This document shows positions 1 through 8,088 of a stretch of DNA of 47,715 nt, piece after piece. Position 1 is the stretch's first letter, and every line of letters starts with the position of its first letter. This DNA comes from Pseudomonadota bacterium (lineage in GTDB: Bacteria > Pseudomonadota > Gammaproteobacteria > Pseudomonadales > Moraxellaceae), in NCBI GenBank assembly GCA_021833365.1, contig JAKBFV010000010.1:1-47715 (forward strand), in the 5' to 3' direction. Below the pieces are notes generated by a model that did not search any database, was not told the DNA's origin, and worked only from the letters and a program-made list of their open reading frames with translations. Position numbers and translations under genes: made by a program.

Positions 1-1
1 A

Positions 2-97
2 GCCTGTGGAGAGGAAGGCGCTGGCGTGTGCCGCAAGGCGCGCGCGAAACCGTCCTCATCGAAGCAGGAAGTCAGCGGCAGATTTGCTCGGACATGA
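2..97 (+). pseudogene. C-terminal tail of an IS200/IS605-family TnpB, cut by the window edge
   Basis: Reading from base 2 gives ACGEEGAGVCRKARAKPSS, then SKQE, and a TGA at 95-97. The A-C-G-E block followed some 20 residues later by K-Q-E is the usual end of TnpB proteins, after the zinc finger. The same ACGE block recurs in the second TnpB remnant ending at 913, so this is a separate element copy. Only the last ~31 residues are visible, and no right-end hairpin follows the stop, so this copy has probably lost its terminus. Whether the upstream part is intact lies outside the window. Confidence 0.6.
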
Positions 98-263
98 GCA
101 GGTTTGCGTAGGTCTGGCGGAACGGTGAAAGGATGCGCTCGTTGCCCTTGGCGCGAATTTCTACCTTGTGAGTACCATCGGGTAGACGCACATCCAACGG
201 CAGACGTACGGCCTGGGTGCGGTTATTGACGAAGACGGTTCCGATTGACCCGTTGCGCGACAA
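72..263 (-). pseudogene. VapB-like antitoxin remnant
   Basis: The protein core GTVFVNNRTQAVRLPLDVRL followed by KVEIRAKGNERILSP matches the AbrB-type swapped-hairpin fold of VapB antitoxins, which bind the operator and neutralise a VapC PIN-domain ribonuclease. It is about 63 residues if read from a TTG at 263. The 5' end abuts the left hairpin of the IS element at 265, so the native start and promoter are displaced. The 3' end runs into the TnpB tail, and the usual acidic toxin-binding C-terminus is absent. No vapC is visible. I read it as a dead antitoxin trapped between two IS fragments. A PemI/MazE-type AbrB protein is an alternative. Confidence 0.55.
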
Positions 264-264
264 G

Positions 265-284
265 CCCCGCCGTTCAGGGCGGGG
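265..284. repeat. Left-end hairpin of the IS605-type remnant
   Basis: CCCCGCC and GGCGGGG form a 7-bp stem around the loop GTTCAG. Such subterminal imperfect palindromes are recognised by the Y1 transposase of IS200/IS605 elements. It lies directly at the truncated 5' end of the vapB-like remnant and so marks the insertion point. Confidence 0.65.
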
Positions 285-325
285 AAGGATAGCGCGGGCG
301 GCGTAGCCGCCCCTGCCTTGGTCTT

Positions 326-562
326 TCAGTGCGGCATCTGCTGTTGTTCGATATACTGGCGCACAATACTGATGGGGGCGCCGCCGCATGAGGCGGCGAA
401 GTAGCTGGGCGACCACAGCCTGCCTTTCCAGTAGCGCCGCCGGATGTCCGGGCGCTGCTTGCGCAGCATCCGGCTGGAAACGCCCTTGCGGCTATTCACC
501 AGCGAGGAGATCGAGACTTTGGGCGGATACTCCACCAGCAGATGCACATGGTCATCCTCGAC
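326..562 (-). pseudogene. tnpA: tnpA (Y1 HUH transposase), N-terminus deleted
   Basis: The translated part keeps the HUH metal-binding motif in DDHVHLLVEYPP and the conserved GRLWSPSYFAASCGG block. It also keeps the catalytic tyrosine in VRQYIEQQ near the C-terminus. A full TnpA is about 140-150 residues. Here roughly the first 55-65 are missing, and reading on upstream (towards higher coordinates) enters antisense tnpB sequence that is not transposase-like. The chemistry residues survive but the N-terminal core strands do not, so activity is unlikely. Confidence 0.75.
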
Positions 563-913
563 CAGGGCTGGTTCGAGTTCCGCCGCCAGTTGGACTACAA
601 ACTGGCGTGGAGCGGCGGCTGGCTCATCGCCGTACCGCCGCAGAACACGAGCCAGACCTGTCCAGTCTGCGGTTGCGTGAGCGTCGGCAACCGGACGACA
701 CAGGCGAAGTTCGCTTGCGTCGATTGCGGCTTCGAGGACAACGCCGATGTCGTCGGCGCGATCAACATTCTGGCGCGGGGACACCGCGTTGCAGCCTGTG
801 GAGAGGTGGTGCAGTCAGGCTCCTCTAACCCACCGAAGCGACTATGTGCGGAGTCATCCATGCGTAGCACCGTAGGAATCTCCGGCCTTCAGGCCGGGGA
901 GGATGTCAACTAG
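554..913 (+). pseudogene. tnpB: tnpB C-terminal fragment (RNA-guided nuclease remnant)
   Basis: The fragment begins with ILDQGWFEFRRQLDYKLAWS and continues to a four-cysteine zinc finger (CPVCG, then CVDCGFEDNADVVGAIN) that carries the third RuvC-like motif D in NADVVGA. TnpB proteins are about 370-400 residues and are RNA-guided endonucleases ancestral to Cas12. Only the last ~120 residues remain, so RuvC motifs I and II are gone and the product cannot cleave. The right-end hairpin lies inside the last codons, the region where the guide (omega/re) RNA of intact elements is made. Confidence 0.75.
882..897. repeat. Right-end hairpin of the IS605-type remnant
   Basis: CCGGCCT and AGGCCGG form a perfect 7-bp stem with a 2-nt centre, within the last codons of the tnpB fragment. 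Position and shape match the right-end hairpin of the family, and it is not identical in sequence to the left hairpin. Confidence 0.6.
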
Positions 914-923
914 ATCGACTAGG

Positions 924-950
924 CCATGATAAGCAAGCTTGCTATCATGG
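924..950. promoter_or_regulatory. Near-perfect palindrome before the TPR lipoprotein gene
   Basis: CCATGAT (924-930) pairs with ATCATGG (944-950) around the perfect 12-bp palindrome AGCAAGCTTGCT (932-943). One unpaired A at 931 is the only asymmetry. It lies between the IS remnant and the start codon at 974. It could be an operator, or a cruciform or terminator-like remnant. There is no T-run, so a terminator is unlikely. The function is unknown. Confidence 0.4.
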
Positions 951-973
951 CTGCGCACGAGAAGAGTACCATC

Positions 974-2671
974 ATGGTGAAATGGCGTTTAGGGTGTATC
1001 GCGGCGTTGTTTATCGGCCTCAGCGGCTGTGTCACGCGGCCTTCGCCGCCCGTCGCTGCACTGGCGCCGGTGGCCTTGCCGCCGCGACCCATGCCGGCGA
1101 CGACCTTGCTCGACTTATTACAGGCCGAGCAACTGATCGACGCCCACCAGGCCGCCGCCGCCCTGCCTATCTACGAGCGGCAAGCGATGCAGACGCGCGA
1201 TCCGCATATTCTCGAACGTGCCACCAGCCTCGCCATCGTCACCCATCACGACCGCCGCACGCAGACCCTGGCGCAGCTCTGGCTGCAAGTCGACCCCAGC
1301 AGCCTGAAAGCGGAAAGCGCCCTCGCCGGCGCTCTGTGGCGGCAAGGCCACTATGAAGCGGCGGGGCATGACCTGCAGGACATCCTGCAAAGAGCGCCGA
1401 ATACCAGCTTTGAAGACCTCGTGTTATCACAGCCCGGCCAGGACGATCAGGATCGTCAGCGCCTGCTGGCGACCCTCAACCACTTGGTCGAGGCCCTGCC
1501 GGACAATCCCCAGGCCCTCTATGCACGCGCTTTCTGGTACGCCCATCGCGGCGACCTGCAACGTGCCCAGGCTGACTGTGAGCGCATCATGGGAGAAGAT
1601 CCGGGCTTTCTTGCCGCCTATCTGCTCGATGCTCGTCTTCTCGAAATGCAGGGACATCTCGCCGCCGCCGTCAGCACGCTGCAGAGCGCCGTCAAGGAAC
1701 ACCCTGACGCTTATGTCGCACGTCAGTCCATCGCCGCCTTGCAGCTGCGTCTCGGTCATCCGCTCGCCGCTGAACAGGACTACCTGCAGCTGGCCGAGGA
1801 TGTGCCTGCCGACGGCGACTTCTGGCTGGCGCACGCCCTGCTCGCGTTTCAAAATCATCACGACGCGAGCGCGCGTGCCTCCCTCGAACGCCTGTTGAGC
1901 TTGGGCGAACACCTCAATGACGCCCACTTCTATCTCGGCCAGCTCGATACCCATGACCACCATGATGCCGCCGCCCTGCAACACTTCGAGGCGGTCGGCA
2001 TCGGCCCCGACTATGTCGCGGCGCAACAGAGCGCCACCGATCTACGCGTCAAAATGGGACAAAGCGCGCAAGCGCTGCAACATCTGCAGGAAGCCGCCAC
2101 TGCCCACCCCGAGTTCGCCTCGGACGCCGCCGTGATGAGCAGTGACATCCTCAGCACCGAAGGACACTACGCCGAAGCGGCGCATCTCCTCGATCTGCGT
2201 CTGCACGACGATCCGCACAATCCCGACCTGCTCTACAGCCGTGGCATGCTGGCGGTCGAGCTCGATGATCTCCCCCTGTTCGAGCGCGACATACGCGCGG
2301 TGCTGGCGCAGAACCCGGATAACCCCATCGCCCTCAACGCACTCGGCTACACCCTCGCCGAAAAGACCAACCGCCTCGACGAGGCACGCGGCTATATCGA
2401 GCACGCCCTGCGCCTGACCCCCGATGATGCCGCCATCATCGACTCCCTCGGCTGGGTGGAGTTCCGCCAGGGGCATCTGCAGCAGGCCATCGCGCAGATC
2501 CAGAAAGCCTGGGATATGAGCCACGATGACGAGATCGGCGCCCATCTCGGTGAACTTCTTTGGCGCCAGGGCAATGTGAGCGCCGCACGCGCCATCTGGC
2601 AGCAATCCCTGCGCAGCGCCCCCGGCAGCCGTTTCGTCCTCGAAACCGAGAAACGCCTGGGGGCCCTGTGA
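974..2671 (+). CDS. TPR-repeat outer-membrane lipoprotein upstream of lolB
   Basis: The start is taken at the ATG that gives a classical lipoprotein signal: MVKWR, a hydrophobic stretch, then the lipobox LSGC with Cys 18 of the precursor as the acylation site. Upstream in-frame ATGs would bury that signal. After a proline-rich linker, the remaining ~500 residues are helical repeats of tetratricopeptide type. The clearest are near the C-terminus, around NPIALNALGYTLAE and DAAIIDSLGWVEFRQGHLQQ, the latter carrying the TPR G-W-x2-F/Y pattern. Orthologues sit directly before lolB in many gammaproteobacteria and have no firmly assigned role. An outer-membrane scaffold is inferred. The stop overlaps the lolB start in GTGA, suggesting translational coupling. 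Confidence 0.85.
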   Translation: MVKWRLGCIAALFIGLSGCVTRPSPPVAALAPVALPPRPMPATTLLDLLQAEQLIDAHQAAAALPIYERQAMQTRDPHILERATSLAIVTHHDRRTQTLAQLWLQVDPSSLKAESALAGALWRQGHYEAAGHDLQDILQRAPNTSFEDLVLSQPGQDDQDRQRLLATLNHLVEALPDNPQALYARAFWYAHRGDLQRAQADCERIMGEDPGFLAAYLLDARLLEMQGHLAAAVSTLQSAVKEHPDAYVARQSIAALQLRLGHPLAAEQDYLQLAEDVPADGDFWLAHALLAFQNHHDASARASLERLLSLGEHLNDAHFYLGQLDTHDHHDAAALQHFEAVGIGPDYVAAQQSATDLRVKMGQSAQALQHLQEAATAHPEFASDAAVMSSDILSTEGHYAEAAHLLDLRLHDDPHNPDLLYSRGMLAVELDDLPLFERDIRAVLAQNPDNPIALNALGYTLAEKTNRLDEARGYIEHALRLTPDDAAIIDSLGWVEFRQGHLQQAIAQIQKAWDMSHDDEIGAHLGELLWRQGNVSAARAIWQQSLRSAPGSRFVLETEKRLGAL

Positions 2672-3276
2672 AACGCTACGCCGATGCCATGCTCAGCTTG
2701 AGCATGCTGCTCCTCAGCGCCTGCGCCACGCCGCCACCACGCCCGGCTTCAGCGCCACAGGACTGGCAGCCGCGCATGGCATGGTTGCAGGGCTGCGCGC
2801 ACTGGCAACTGAGCGGCAAGATGGGCCTGCACCTGCAACACCAGGCAGGATCGCTCTATATCGACTGGCGCGACGATGGCCGGCACTGGGATCTGCAGGC
2901 GAGTGGGCCGCTCGGTGAAGGCGCCGTACACCTCTATGGCGATCCGCACCACGCCGTCCTCGACCGCGGCGCCGCCGGTCAGCAGCAGGCCGACTCGGCA
3001 GAAGACCTGCTCGCCCAGCAGATGCAGCTGCACGCCCCCATCTCCTCCTTGCGCCTATGGCTGCTCGGCCGTCCCGCCCATAGACCGGCACGCGTCCGCC
3101 TCGACGCCAGCGGACGTCTGCGCGAACTACAGGAGCAGGGCTACCGCGTCGAGTATCTGCAATTCAGTCAACAAGATGGCAGCGATCTCCCGAGCCGCAT
3201 CCGCATCCATGGCCCGCAGCTCGATATGCTGCTGGTCATCCATCACTGGACGCTGCCAGCGAGTTGCCAGGCATGA
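2668..3276 (+). CDS. lolB: Outer-membrane lipoprotein receptor LolB
   Basis: LolB takes lipoproteins from the periplasmic carrier LolA and inserts them into the inner leaflet of the outer membrane. The 202-residue product begins VKRYADAMLSLS and has a lipobox (LLSAC), making LolB itself a lipoprotein. The body shows the family pattern W-x-L-S-G-K-M in the first strand (WQLSGKMGLHLQ), then SLYIDWRDDG, a region rich in short beta strands, and a C-terminal IRIHGPQLDMLLVIHHW. The GTG start overlaps the previous stop; an internal ATG at 2689 would still leave a short signal peptide. The 3' end overlaps ispE by four bases (ATGA), so lolB and ispE are probably coupled. Confidence 0.88.
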   Translation: MKRYADAMLSLSMLLLSACATPPPRPASAPQDWQPRMAWLQGCAHWQLSGKMGLHLQHQAGSLYIDWRDDGRHWDLQASGPLGEGAVHLYGDPHHAVLDRGAAGQQQADSAEDLLAQQMQLHAPISSLRLWLLGRPAHRPARVRLDASGRLRELQEQGYRVEYLQFSQQDGSDLPSRIRIHGPQLDMLLVIHHWTLPASCQA

Positions 3277-4145
3277 GTTTTTCACTGCCGGCACCGGCCA
3301 AGATCAATCTCTTTTTGCATATTCTCGGACGCCGCAGCGACGGCTACCATGAGCTGCAGACCCTCTTCCAGTTCCTTGAGTACGGCGACACCCTCCATGT
3401 CAGCCTAGCCCGCGAGATCAGTTTCACCTGTGATCAGGAAGCCCTGGCCGGCCCTGACAATCTGGTCTGGCGCGCCGCCACCGCCCTGCGTCAAGCGACC
3501 GGGTACGCTGGCGGTGCGCACATCACGCTGCACAAGACCCTGCCCTGCGGTGGTGGTCTCGGCGGCGGTTCCTCGGATGCTGCCACCACCCTGCTCGCGC
3601 TCAATGAGCTTTGGCAGACGGGGTGTTCGCTCAGCGCGCTCGCCACCATCGGCCTCAGCCTCGGTGCCGACGTCCCCGTCTTCGTCGCCGGTCAAGCCGC
3701 CTGGGCTGAGGGCATCGGCGAGCGCCTGACGCCAGTGGCGGACCTGACAGAGCCGTGGATGCTGGTGCTGACGCCGCCGACATCCGTCGCCACTGCACTG
3801 ATTTTCAACGACCCTGCATTGACACGCGACACGCCCGCCATTACATTATCGGCCTTCCTGGCCCAGGGGGGGCGCAACGACTGTGAGGACACCGTCTGTC
3901 GCCACTTCCCTGCGGTAAGATCAGCTCTGTCGTGGCTACGGCGATTTGGATCGGCTGCCATGACCGGTACAGGTGCCTGCGTCTTCCAGGCCTGTGCCGA
4001 TGAGGCGACGGCGCGCCATCGCCTGCAAACGGCGCCTTGTGCCGGTTTCGTGGCGAAAGCGCGCACGCGCTCGCCGTTGCACGAAGCCCTGGAGCGGCTG
4101 CAGAGTGATCGACAGGTCAAGTTTAGGGGCGTCGCCAAGCGGTAA
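3273..4145 (+). CDS. ispE: 4-diphosphocytidyl-2-C-methyl-D-erythritol kinase
   Basis: IspE phosphorylates CDP-methylerythritol at the 2-hydroxyl with ATP, the fourth step of the MEP isoprenoid pathway. The 290-residue protein has the GHMP-kinase ATP-binding loop [19 protein letters not shown] near residues 90-110. The N-terminal substrate motif is [23 protein letters not shown], in which the lysine of AKINL is active-site conserved. The third GHMP motif is MTGTGACVF. The ATG overlaps the lolB stop. The last seven codons, including the TAA, lie inside the tRNA-Gln gene, so the C-terminal residues RGVAKR are read from tRNA sequence. Confidence 0.95.
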   Translation: MSFSLPAPAKINLFLHILGRRSDGYHELQTLFQFLEYGDTLHVSLAREISFTCDQEALAGPDNLVWRAATALRQATGYAGGAHITLHKTLPCGGGLGGGSSDAATTLLALNELWQTGCSLSALATIGLSLGADVPVFVAGQAAWAEGIGERLTPVADLTEPWMLVLTPPTSVATALIFNDPALTRDTPAITLSAFLAQGGRNDCEDTVCRHFPAVRSALSWLRRFGSAAMTGTGACVFQACADEATARHRLQTAPCAGFVAKARTRSPLHEALERLQSDRQVKFRGVAKR

Positions 4146-4199
4146 GGCAGCGGGTTTTGATCCCGCCATACGGTGGTTCGAATCCATCCGCCCCTGCCA
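4125..4199 (+). tRNA. tRNA-Gln (anticodon TTG)
   Basis: A full cloverleaf can be drawn. Acceptor arms AGGGGCG and CGCCCCT pair, and the D arm is GCC-AAGCGGTAA-GGC. The anticodon stem GCGGG/CCCGC holds the loop TTTTGAT with anticodon TTG, and the T arm GGTGG-TTCGAAT-CCATC follows. Genomically encoded GCCA completes the 3' end. The acceptor and D arms overlap the end of ispE. Its position between ispE and prs is the usual gammaproteobacterial arrangement. Confidence 0.95.
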
Positions 4200-4228
4200 G
4201 TTTTTTTGTCCCAGCAGGTAGCCGTAGC

Positions 4229-5179
4229 ATGCCCAATCTCGTCGTTTGTACCGGCAATGCCAATCCCGAGCTCGCCGAGAAAGTCGTCAATCATCTGCAC
4301 ATCCCCCTGGCGTCGGCGCAGGTCGGCCGCTTCAGCGACGGCGAGATCCAGGTCGAGATCAATGACAATGTGCGCGGCAAGGACGTCTTCATCATTCAGT
4401 CGACCTGCAATCCGACCAATGACAATCTGATGGAACTGGTGGTCATGGCCGATGCCCTGCGTCGCGCTTCCGCCGGTCGCATCACCGCTGTCGTGCCCTA
4501 CTTCGGCTATGCCCGTCAGGATAGGCGCGTGCGTTCGGCGCGCGTCCCGATCACCGCCAAGATCGTCGCCGACATGATCACCACCGTCGGCGTCGACCGC
4601 TTGCTCACCGTCGACCTGCATGCCGATCAGATCCAGGGCTTTTTCGATATCCCGGTCGACAACGTCTATGGTTCACCGGTGCTGCTCGCCGACATCGAAC
4701 GCCAGCGCAGCGATAACCTCATGGTCGTCTCGCCCGACGTCGGTGGTGTGGTGCGCGCCCGTGCCGTCGCCAAACAGCTCGATGATGCCGATCTCGCCAT
4801 CATCGACAAACGCCGCCCGAAAGCCAATGACGCCCAGGTCATGCACATCATCGGCGACGTCGCCGGTCGTGACTGCGTCATCGTCGATGACATCGTCGAC
4901 ACCGCCGGCACCCTGTGCAAGGCCGCCAATGCACTCAAGGAACAAGGTGCACGCAAGGTTCTCGCCTACTGCACGCATCCGGTGCTGTCCGGCTCGGCCA
5001 TCGCCAACATCGAGGCCTCGCAGCTCGATGAGCTGGTCGTCACCGACACCATTCCCTTGTCGGCACAGGCCATGGCCTGCCCGCGCATCCGGCAGCTGAC
5101 GATCTCGGCTCTGCTGGCGGAAACGGTACGACGCATCAACAATGAAGAATCGATCAGTGCCATGTTTGAGCGCTTCTAG
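4229..5179 (+). CDS. prs: Ribose-phosphate pyrophosphokinase
   Basis: Prs transfers pyrophosphate from ATP to ribose 5-phosphate, giving PRPP for nucleotide, histidine, tryptophan and NAD synthesis. At 316 residues it is the normal class I length. Visible motifs are the metal/ATP region [12 protein letters not shown], the flexible-loop segment [14 protein letters not shown], and the PRPP loop [14 protein letters not shown]. The ATG at 4229 gives the standard N-terminus [19 protein letters not shown]. An in-frame ATG upstream would start inside the tRNA and is rejected. A hairpin with a T-run follows before rplY. Confidence 0.96.
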   Translation: MPNLVVCTGNANPELAEKVVNHLHIPLASAQVGRFSDGEIQVEINDNVRGKDVFIIQSTCNPTNDNLMELVVMADALRRASAGRITAVVPYFGYARQDRRVRSARVPITAKIVADMITTVGVDRLLTVDLHADQIQGFFDIPVDNVYGSPVLLADIERQRSDNLMVVSPDVGGVVRARAVAKQLDDADLAIIDKRRPKANDAQVMHIIGDVAGRDCVIVDDIVDTAGTLCKAANALKEQGARKVLAYCTHPVLSGSAIANIEASQLDELVVTDTIPLSAQAMACPRIRQLTISALLAETVRRINNEESISAMFERF

Positions 5180-5216
5180 CGCTGGCACTGCCTGAATACG
5201 GCTACGGCCGTGTGGT

Positions 5217-5243
5217 GGAGGACTGGTCGCAAGTCCTCCTTTT
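5217..5243 (+). terminator. Probable intrinsic terminator after prs
   Basis: GGAGGACT (5217-5224) pairs with AGTCCTCC (5232-5239) and is followed by TTTT. The rplY Shine-Dalgarno starts soon after, so it may act as a partial terminator or attenuator setting L25 levels rather than a complete stop. Confidence 0.55.
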
Positions 5244-5264
5244 ACTTTGCAGAGGAGTTGTTTC

Positions 5265-5858
5265 ATGTCGCAAATCGCCAACCTCACCGCCAAGCTGCGG
5301 ACGCATGAAGGGAAAGGTGCGAGCCGCCGCCTTCGTCGCCTGGAGTCGCGGGTACCCGCCATCGTCTACGGTGGCACACAGGCACCGGTGTCCATCTCGC
5401 TCGAGCTCAAGACTCTGGTCAAGGCGCTCGAAAACGAAGCCGTCTTTTCGCAGGTGCTGAACCTCGATATCGAAGGCAAGATCGAGCCGACCATCATCAA
5501 GGCCCTGCAGCGTCATCCGACCAAGAATACGCCGACGCACGTCGATTTCATGCGCATCGATGCGCTCGCCAAGATGGTCATGCGCGTCCCCCTGCACTTC
5601 ACCAACCAGGACAACTGCGTCGGTGTCAAGACCAACGGTGGCGCCATCACCCACTACTGCTCGGATGTCGAAATCGCCTGCTTGCCAGCACAGCTGCCTG
5701 AGTTCATCGAAGTCGATATGACACACGTCGATGTCGGTACCACCTTGCATCTGTCCGACCTCAAGCTGCCGGAAGGTGTCGAGATCCCGGCACTCGCTCT
5801 CGGTCACGACCACGATCAGCCGGTCGCCAACGTGCACAAGGTCAGCGTCGGCGAATAA
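5265..5858 (+). CDS. rplY: 50S ribosomal protein L25, long (CTC/TL5) form
   Basis: L25 binds the E-loop of 5S rRNA in the central protuberance. The start ATG has a strong AGAGGAG ribosome site at 5251. The 197-residue product has the N-terminal L25 domain ([20 protein letters not shown]) and a C-terminal CTC-type beta domain ending VANVHKVSVGE. It is therefore the two-domain form, unlike the 94-residue enteric protein. A gene for L25 between prs and pth is common in this class. Confidence 0.94.
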   Translation: MSQIANLTAKLRTHEGKGASRRLRRLESRVPAIVYGGTQAPVSISLELKTLVKALENEAVFSQVLNLDIEGKIEPTIIKALQRHPTKNTPTHVDFMRIDALAKMVMRVPLHFTNQDNCVGVKTNGGAITHYCSDVEIACLPAQLPEFIEVDMTHVDVGTTLHLSDLKLPEGVEIPALALGHDHDQPVANVHKVSVGE

Positions 5859-5876
5859 TCGCTCGAGGACAGCAGC

Positions 5877-6467
5877 ATGACGGGAATACGCCTGATCGTC
5901 GGCCTCGGCAACCCCGGCCCCGAATATGCGCAGACCCGTCACAATGCTGGTGCTTGGCTGGTCGCCGACTGGGCGCGTCGCCTCGGCGTCGAACTGCGTC
6001 AGGAAGCGCGCTTTCACGGTGAGATCGCGCGTTATCAAAGCGGCGCACACGATGTGCGCCTGCTCCTGCCGACGACCTTCATGAATCGTTCCGGCCAGTC
6101 CGTCCTCGCCGTCGCCACTTTTTTTAAGGTTTTGCCGCAAGAGATCCTCGTCGCCCATGATGAGCTCGACCTGCCACCGGGCGTCGCCCGTCTCAAGGTC
6201 GGCGGTGGCCACGGCGGCCACAATGGCTTGCGCGACATCATCGCCACACTTTCGCAGCAACAGGGTTTTGCGCGTCTGCGCATCGGCATCGGCCACCCCG
6301 GCCAGGCCAGCCAGGTCAGCAACTTTGTCCTGCAACGCCCGCCGCACAGCGAGATGCAGCGCATCGAACAGGCCATCGATAGCACCCTCGCCTTACGTGA
6401 ACGCCTGCTGACAGGCGATTTTGCTGGCGTCATGAATCAACTCAACGGTCTCAAAACCACTCCATAG
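5877..6467 (+). CDS. pth: Peptidyl-tRNA hydrolase
   Basis: Pth cleaves the ester bond of peptidyl-tRNAs that drop off ribosomes and recycles the tRNA. The 196 residues match the family in length. The N-terminal signature [19 protein letters not shown] holds the catalytic histidine. FMNRSGQSV supplies the conserved asparagine and [10 protein letters not shown] the aspartate. [13 protein letters not shown] is the substrate-binding glycine-rich segment. A GAGGA ribosome site precedes the ATG. ychF follows after ten bases, a pairing conserved widely in bacteria. Confidence 0.95.
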   Translation: MTGIRLIVGLGNPGPEYAQTRHNAGAWLVADWARRLGVELRQEARFHGEIARYQSGAHDVRLLLPTTFMNRSGQSVLAVATFFKVLPQEILVAHDELDLPPGVARLKVGGGHGGHNGLRDIIATLSQQQGFARLRIGIGHPGQASQVSNFVLQRPPHSEMQRIEQAIDSTLALRERLLTGDFAGVMNQLNGLKTTP

Positions 6468-6477
6468 GACGCATCTC

Positions 6478-7569
6478 ATGGGCTTCAACTGCGGTATCGT
6501 CGGTCTTCCCAACGTCGGCAAATCGACCCTGTTCAATGCCTTGACCAAGGCCGGTATCGCGGCAGAGAATTTTCCCTTCTGCACCATCGAGCCGAATACC
6601 GGCGTCGTTCCCATGCCCGATCCGCGCCTCGACGCCCTCGCTCTCATCGTCAAGCCTGAACGCGTCGTCCCCACCAGCATGGAGTTCGTCGACATCGCCG
6701 GTCTCGTCGCCGGTGCCTCGAAGGGTGAAGGGCTGGGCAACCAGTTTCTCGCTAACATCCGCGAGACCGACGCCATCGCTCACGTCGTGCGCTGCTTCGA
6801 AGATGACAACGTCATCCACGTCGCGCAGCAGATCCATCCGCTCAACGACATGGACACCATCAACCTCGAACTCGCCCTCGCCGATCTCGACACTTGCAGC
6901 AAGGCGCTCAATCGCGTCAGCAAACAGGCCAAGGGAGGGGACAAGGAAGCGATGGCGCTGAAAGGCGTGCTCGAACGCATCCTGCCCGCCCTCGAGGAAG
7001 GCCAGCGCGTGCGCACGCTCGGTCTGTCGGACAGCGATCTGCAGACCCTCCGCCCGCTCTGTCTGATCACCACCAAACCCGTGATGTACATCGCCAACGT
7101 CGCTGAGAATGGCTTCGACAACAACCCGCATCTCGACGCCGTGCGCCGCTACGCGCAGCAGGAAAATGCTGTCGTGGTGCCGGTCTGCAACAAGATCGAA
7201 GCAGAAATCGCCGAACTCGAGGACGATGAGAAGAGCGAATTTCTGAGCAGCATGGGGATGGCAGAACCCGGCCTGAATCGGGTGATCCGCGCCGGCTATG
7301 AACTGCTCGGCCTGCACACCTACTTCACCGCCGGCGTCAAGGAAGTACGCGCCTGGACGGTGGCGATCGGCGCCACCGCCCCCAAGGCCGCTGCGGTCAT
7401 CCATACCGACTTCGAGAAAGGCTTCATCCGTGCCGAGGTCATCGCCTACGCCGACTTCATCCGTTATCAGAGCGAACAAGGTGCCAAGGATGCCGGCAAA
7501 TGGCGTCTTGAAGGCAAGGACTACATCGTTCAGGATGGCGACGTCATGCACTTCCGTTTCAACGTCTGA
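6478..7569 (+). CDS. ychF: Ribosome-binding ATPase YchF (OLA1 family)
   Basis: YchF is a P-loop protein of the Obg superfamily that prefers ATP to GTP and binds ribosomes; it is linked to oxidative-stress responses. The 363 residues include Walker A in GLPNVGKST (near residue 10), the G2 region PFCTIEPN, the G3-type DIAGLV, and a non-canonical nucleotide-base motif region around NVAEN. A C-terminal TGS domain ends [16 protein letters not shown]. It closes the housekeeping block, and the sequence immediately downstream is island-like. Confidence 0.95.
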   Translation: MGFNCGIVGLPNVGKSTLFNALTKAGIAAENFPFCTIEPNTGVVPMPDPRLDALALIVKPERVVPTSMEFVDIAGLVAGASKGEGLGNQFLANIRETDAIAHVVRCFEDDNVIHVAQQIHPLNDMDTINLELALADLDTCSKALNRVSKQAKGGDKEAMALKGVLERILPALEEGQRVRTLGLSDSDLQTLRPLCLITTKPVMYIANVAENGFDNNPHLDAVRRYAQQENAVVVPVCNKIEAEIAELEDDEKSEFLSSMGMAEPGLNRVIRAGYELLGLHTYFTAGVKEVRAWTVAIGATAPKAAAVIHTDFEKGFIRAEVIAYADFIRYQSEQGAKDAGKWRLEGKDYIVQDGDVMHFRFNV

Positions 7570-7698
7570 CTTGTTTTTCAAGACAACTTTGGACTTCCTT
7601 GGACGAATCTCGGAACTAAAAGTAAAATAAAACAACAAGTTGTATTGGCCTCGATGGTCTGGCGAGGCCCAGGATGGGCCTGAGTGTTCCAGAAAAAC

Positions 7699-7738
7699 GG
7701 GGGTAGTCTGAGGGGTATTTTCAGCTAGAGTGGGGGTA
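7699..7738. repeat. Degenerate GGGGGTA repeats, candidate integrase arm sites
   Basis: GGGGGTA occurs at 7699-7705 and 7732-7738, with GGGGTA at 7712-7717. All lie in the same orientation just before an integrase start codon. Clustered short direct repeats of this kind next to P4-type (DUF4102) integrase genes are usually arm-type binding sites of an attachment region. The stretch 7570-7690 between ychF and these repeats holds no gene that I recognise. It contains two TTGGAC boxes, at about 7589 and 7600, that could be core-site elements. Confidence 0.4.
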
Positions 7739-7756
7739 TGAAACACTCTGCCGGAG

Positions 7757-8074
7757 ATGCTCGTGCCCAAGGACCTCCTCACTGACGCCAAGATCAGAAC
7801 AGCAAAGCCCGCTGATGCCGCCTACAAGCTAGGCGACGGAGGTGGGCTTTCCCTATTGGTCAATGAAACGGGCTCAAGGCTTTGGCGCCTGAAATTCCGC
7901 CTTGGTGGAAAGGAAGGGCTGTTCTCCATCGGTGCCTATCCGGCTGTCGGGCTAGCCGACGCCAGAGCGGCGCAAGATGCCGCCAAAGAGCTGATCAGGT
8001 GCGGCAATTGGGGCAGAACGTTGGCTGGGGCGTGGGCGACGACTTCGACCATTTCTGGTCGGAGGCCGGTTTAG
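7757..8074 (+). pseudogene. P4-type tyrosine integrase, N-terminal fragment
   Basis: The first 80 residues match the arm-DNA-binding DUF4102 domain of P4-like integrases: LLTDAKIRTAKPADAAYKL, then DGGGLSLLV, LWRLKFRLGGKEGLFSIGAYP and the helix LADARAAQDAAKELI. Homology stops at about 7996, after which the frame runs into unrelated sequence and ends at 8074. The core-binding and catalytic domains with the R-H-R-Y residues are entirely absent, so the protein cannot recombine DNA. The break marks a deletion that joined the integrase to the tail of another gene. Confidence 0.75.
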
Positions 8075-8088
8075 CGGGTGAGGAATAA
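7999..8088 (+). pseudogene. Unrecognised C-terminal gene fragment joined to the integrase remnant
   Basis: In a different frame from the integrase, codons ending GWGVGDDFDHFWSEAGLAGEE stop with TAA at 8086-8088, two bases before the ATG of the AlbA_2 gene. The acidic, aromatic composition, the stop and the tight spacing look like the true end of a gene that once preceded and was co-expressed with the AlbA_2 gene. Its 5' part was lost in the deletion at about 7997. I do not recognise the family. Confidence 0.4.

Larger units (their letters stand above)
264..909. mobile_element. IS200/IS605-family element with internal deletion
   Basis: Both ends carry the subterminal GC-rich hairpins typical of this family: stem 265-271/278-284 on the left and 882-888/891-897 on the right. 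Between them are the C-terminal two thirds of a divergent tnpA and the C-terminal third of tnpB. The family moves as single-stranded DNA through a Y1 transposase without terminal inverted repeats or target duplication, consistent with the lack of flanking repeats here. At about 650 bp the element is far shorter than a full tnpA+tnpB element (about 1.7-1.9 kb). It cannot encode its own transposase, but with both hairpins kept it might still be mobilised in trans. Confidence 0.75.

Noticed and set aside
388-828. Plus-strand 146-codon frame over the IS remnant
   Set aside because: It runs antisense to tnpA and out of frame with tnpB and shows no motif.
4157-4228. Upstream start for prs inside tRNA-Gln
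   Set aside because: The extra 24 residues are tRNA sequence, and the conserved Prs N-terminus begins at 4229.
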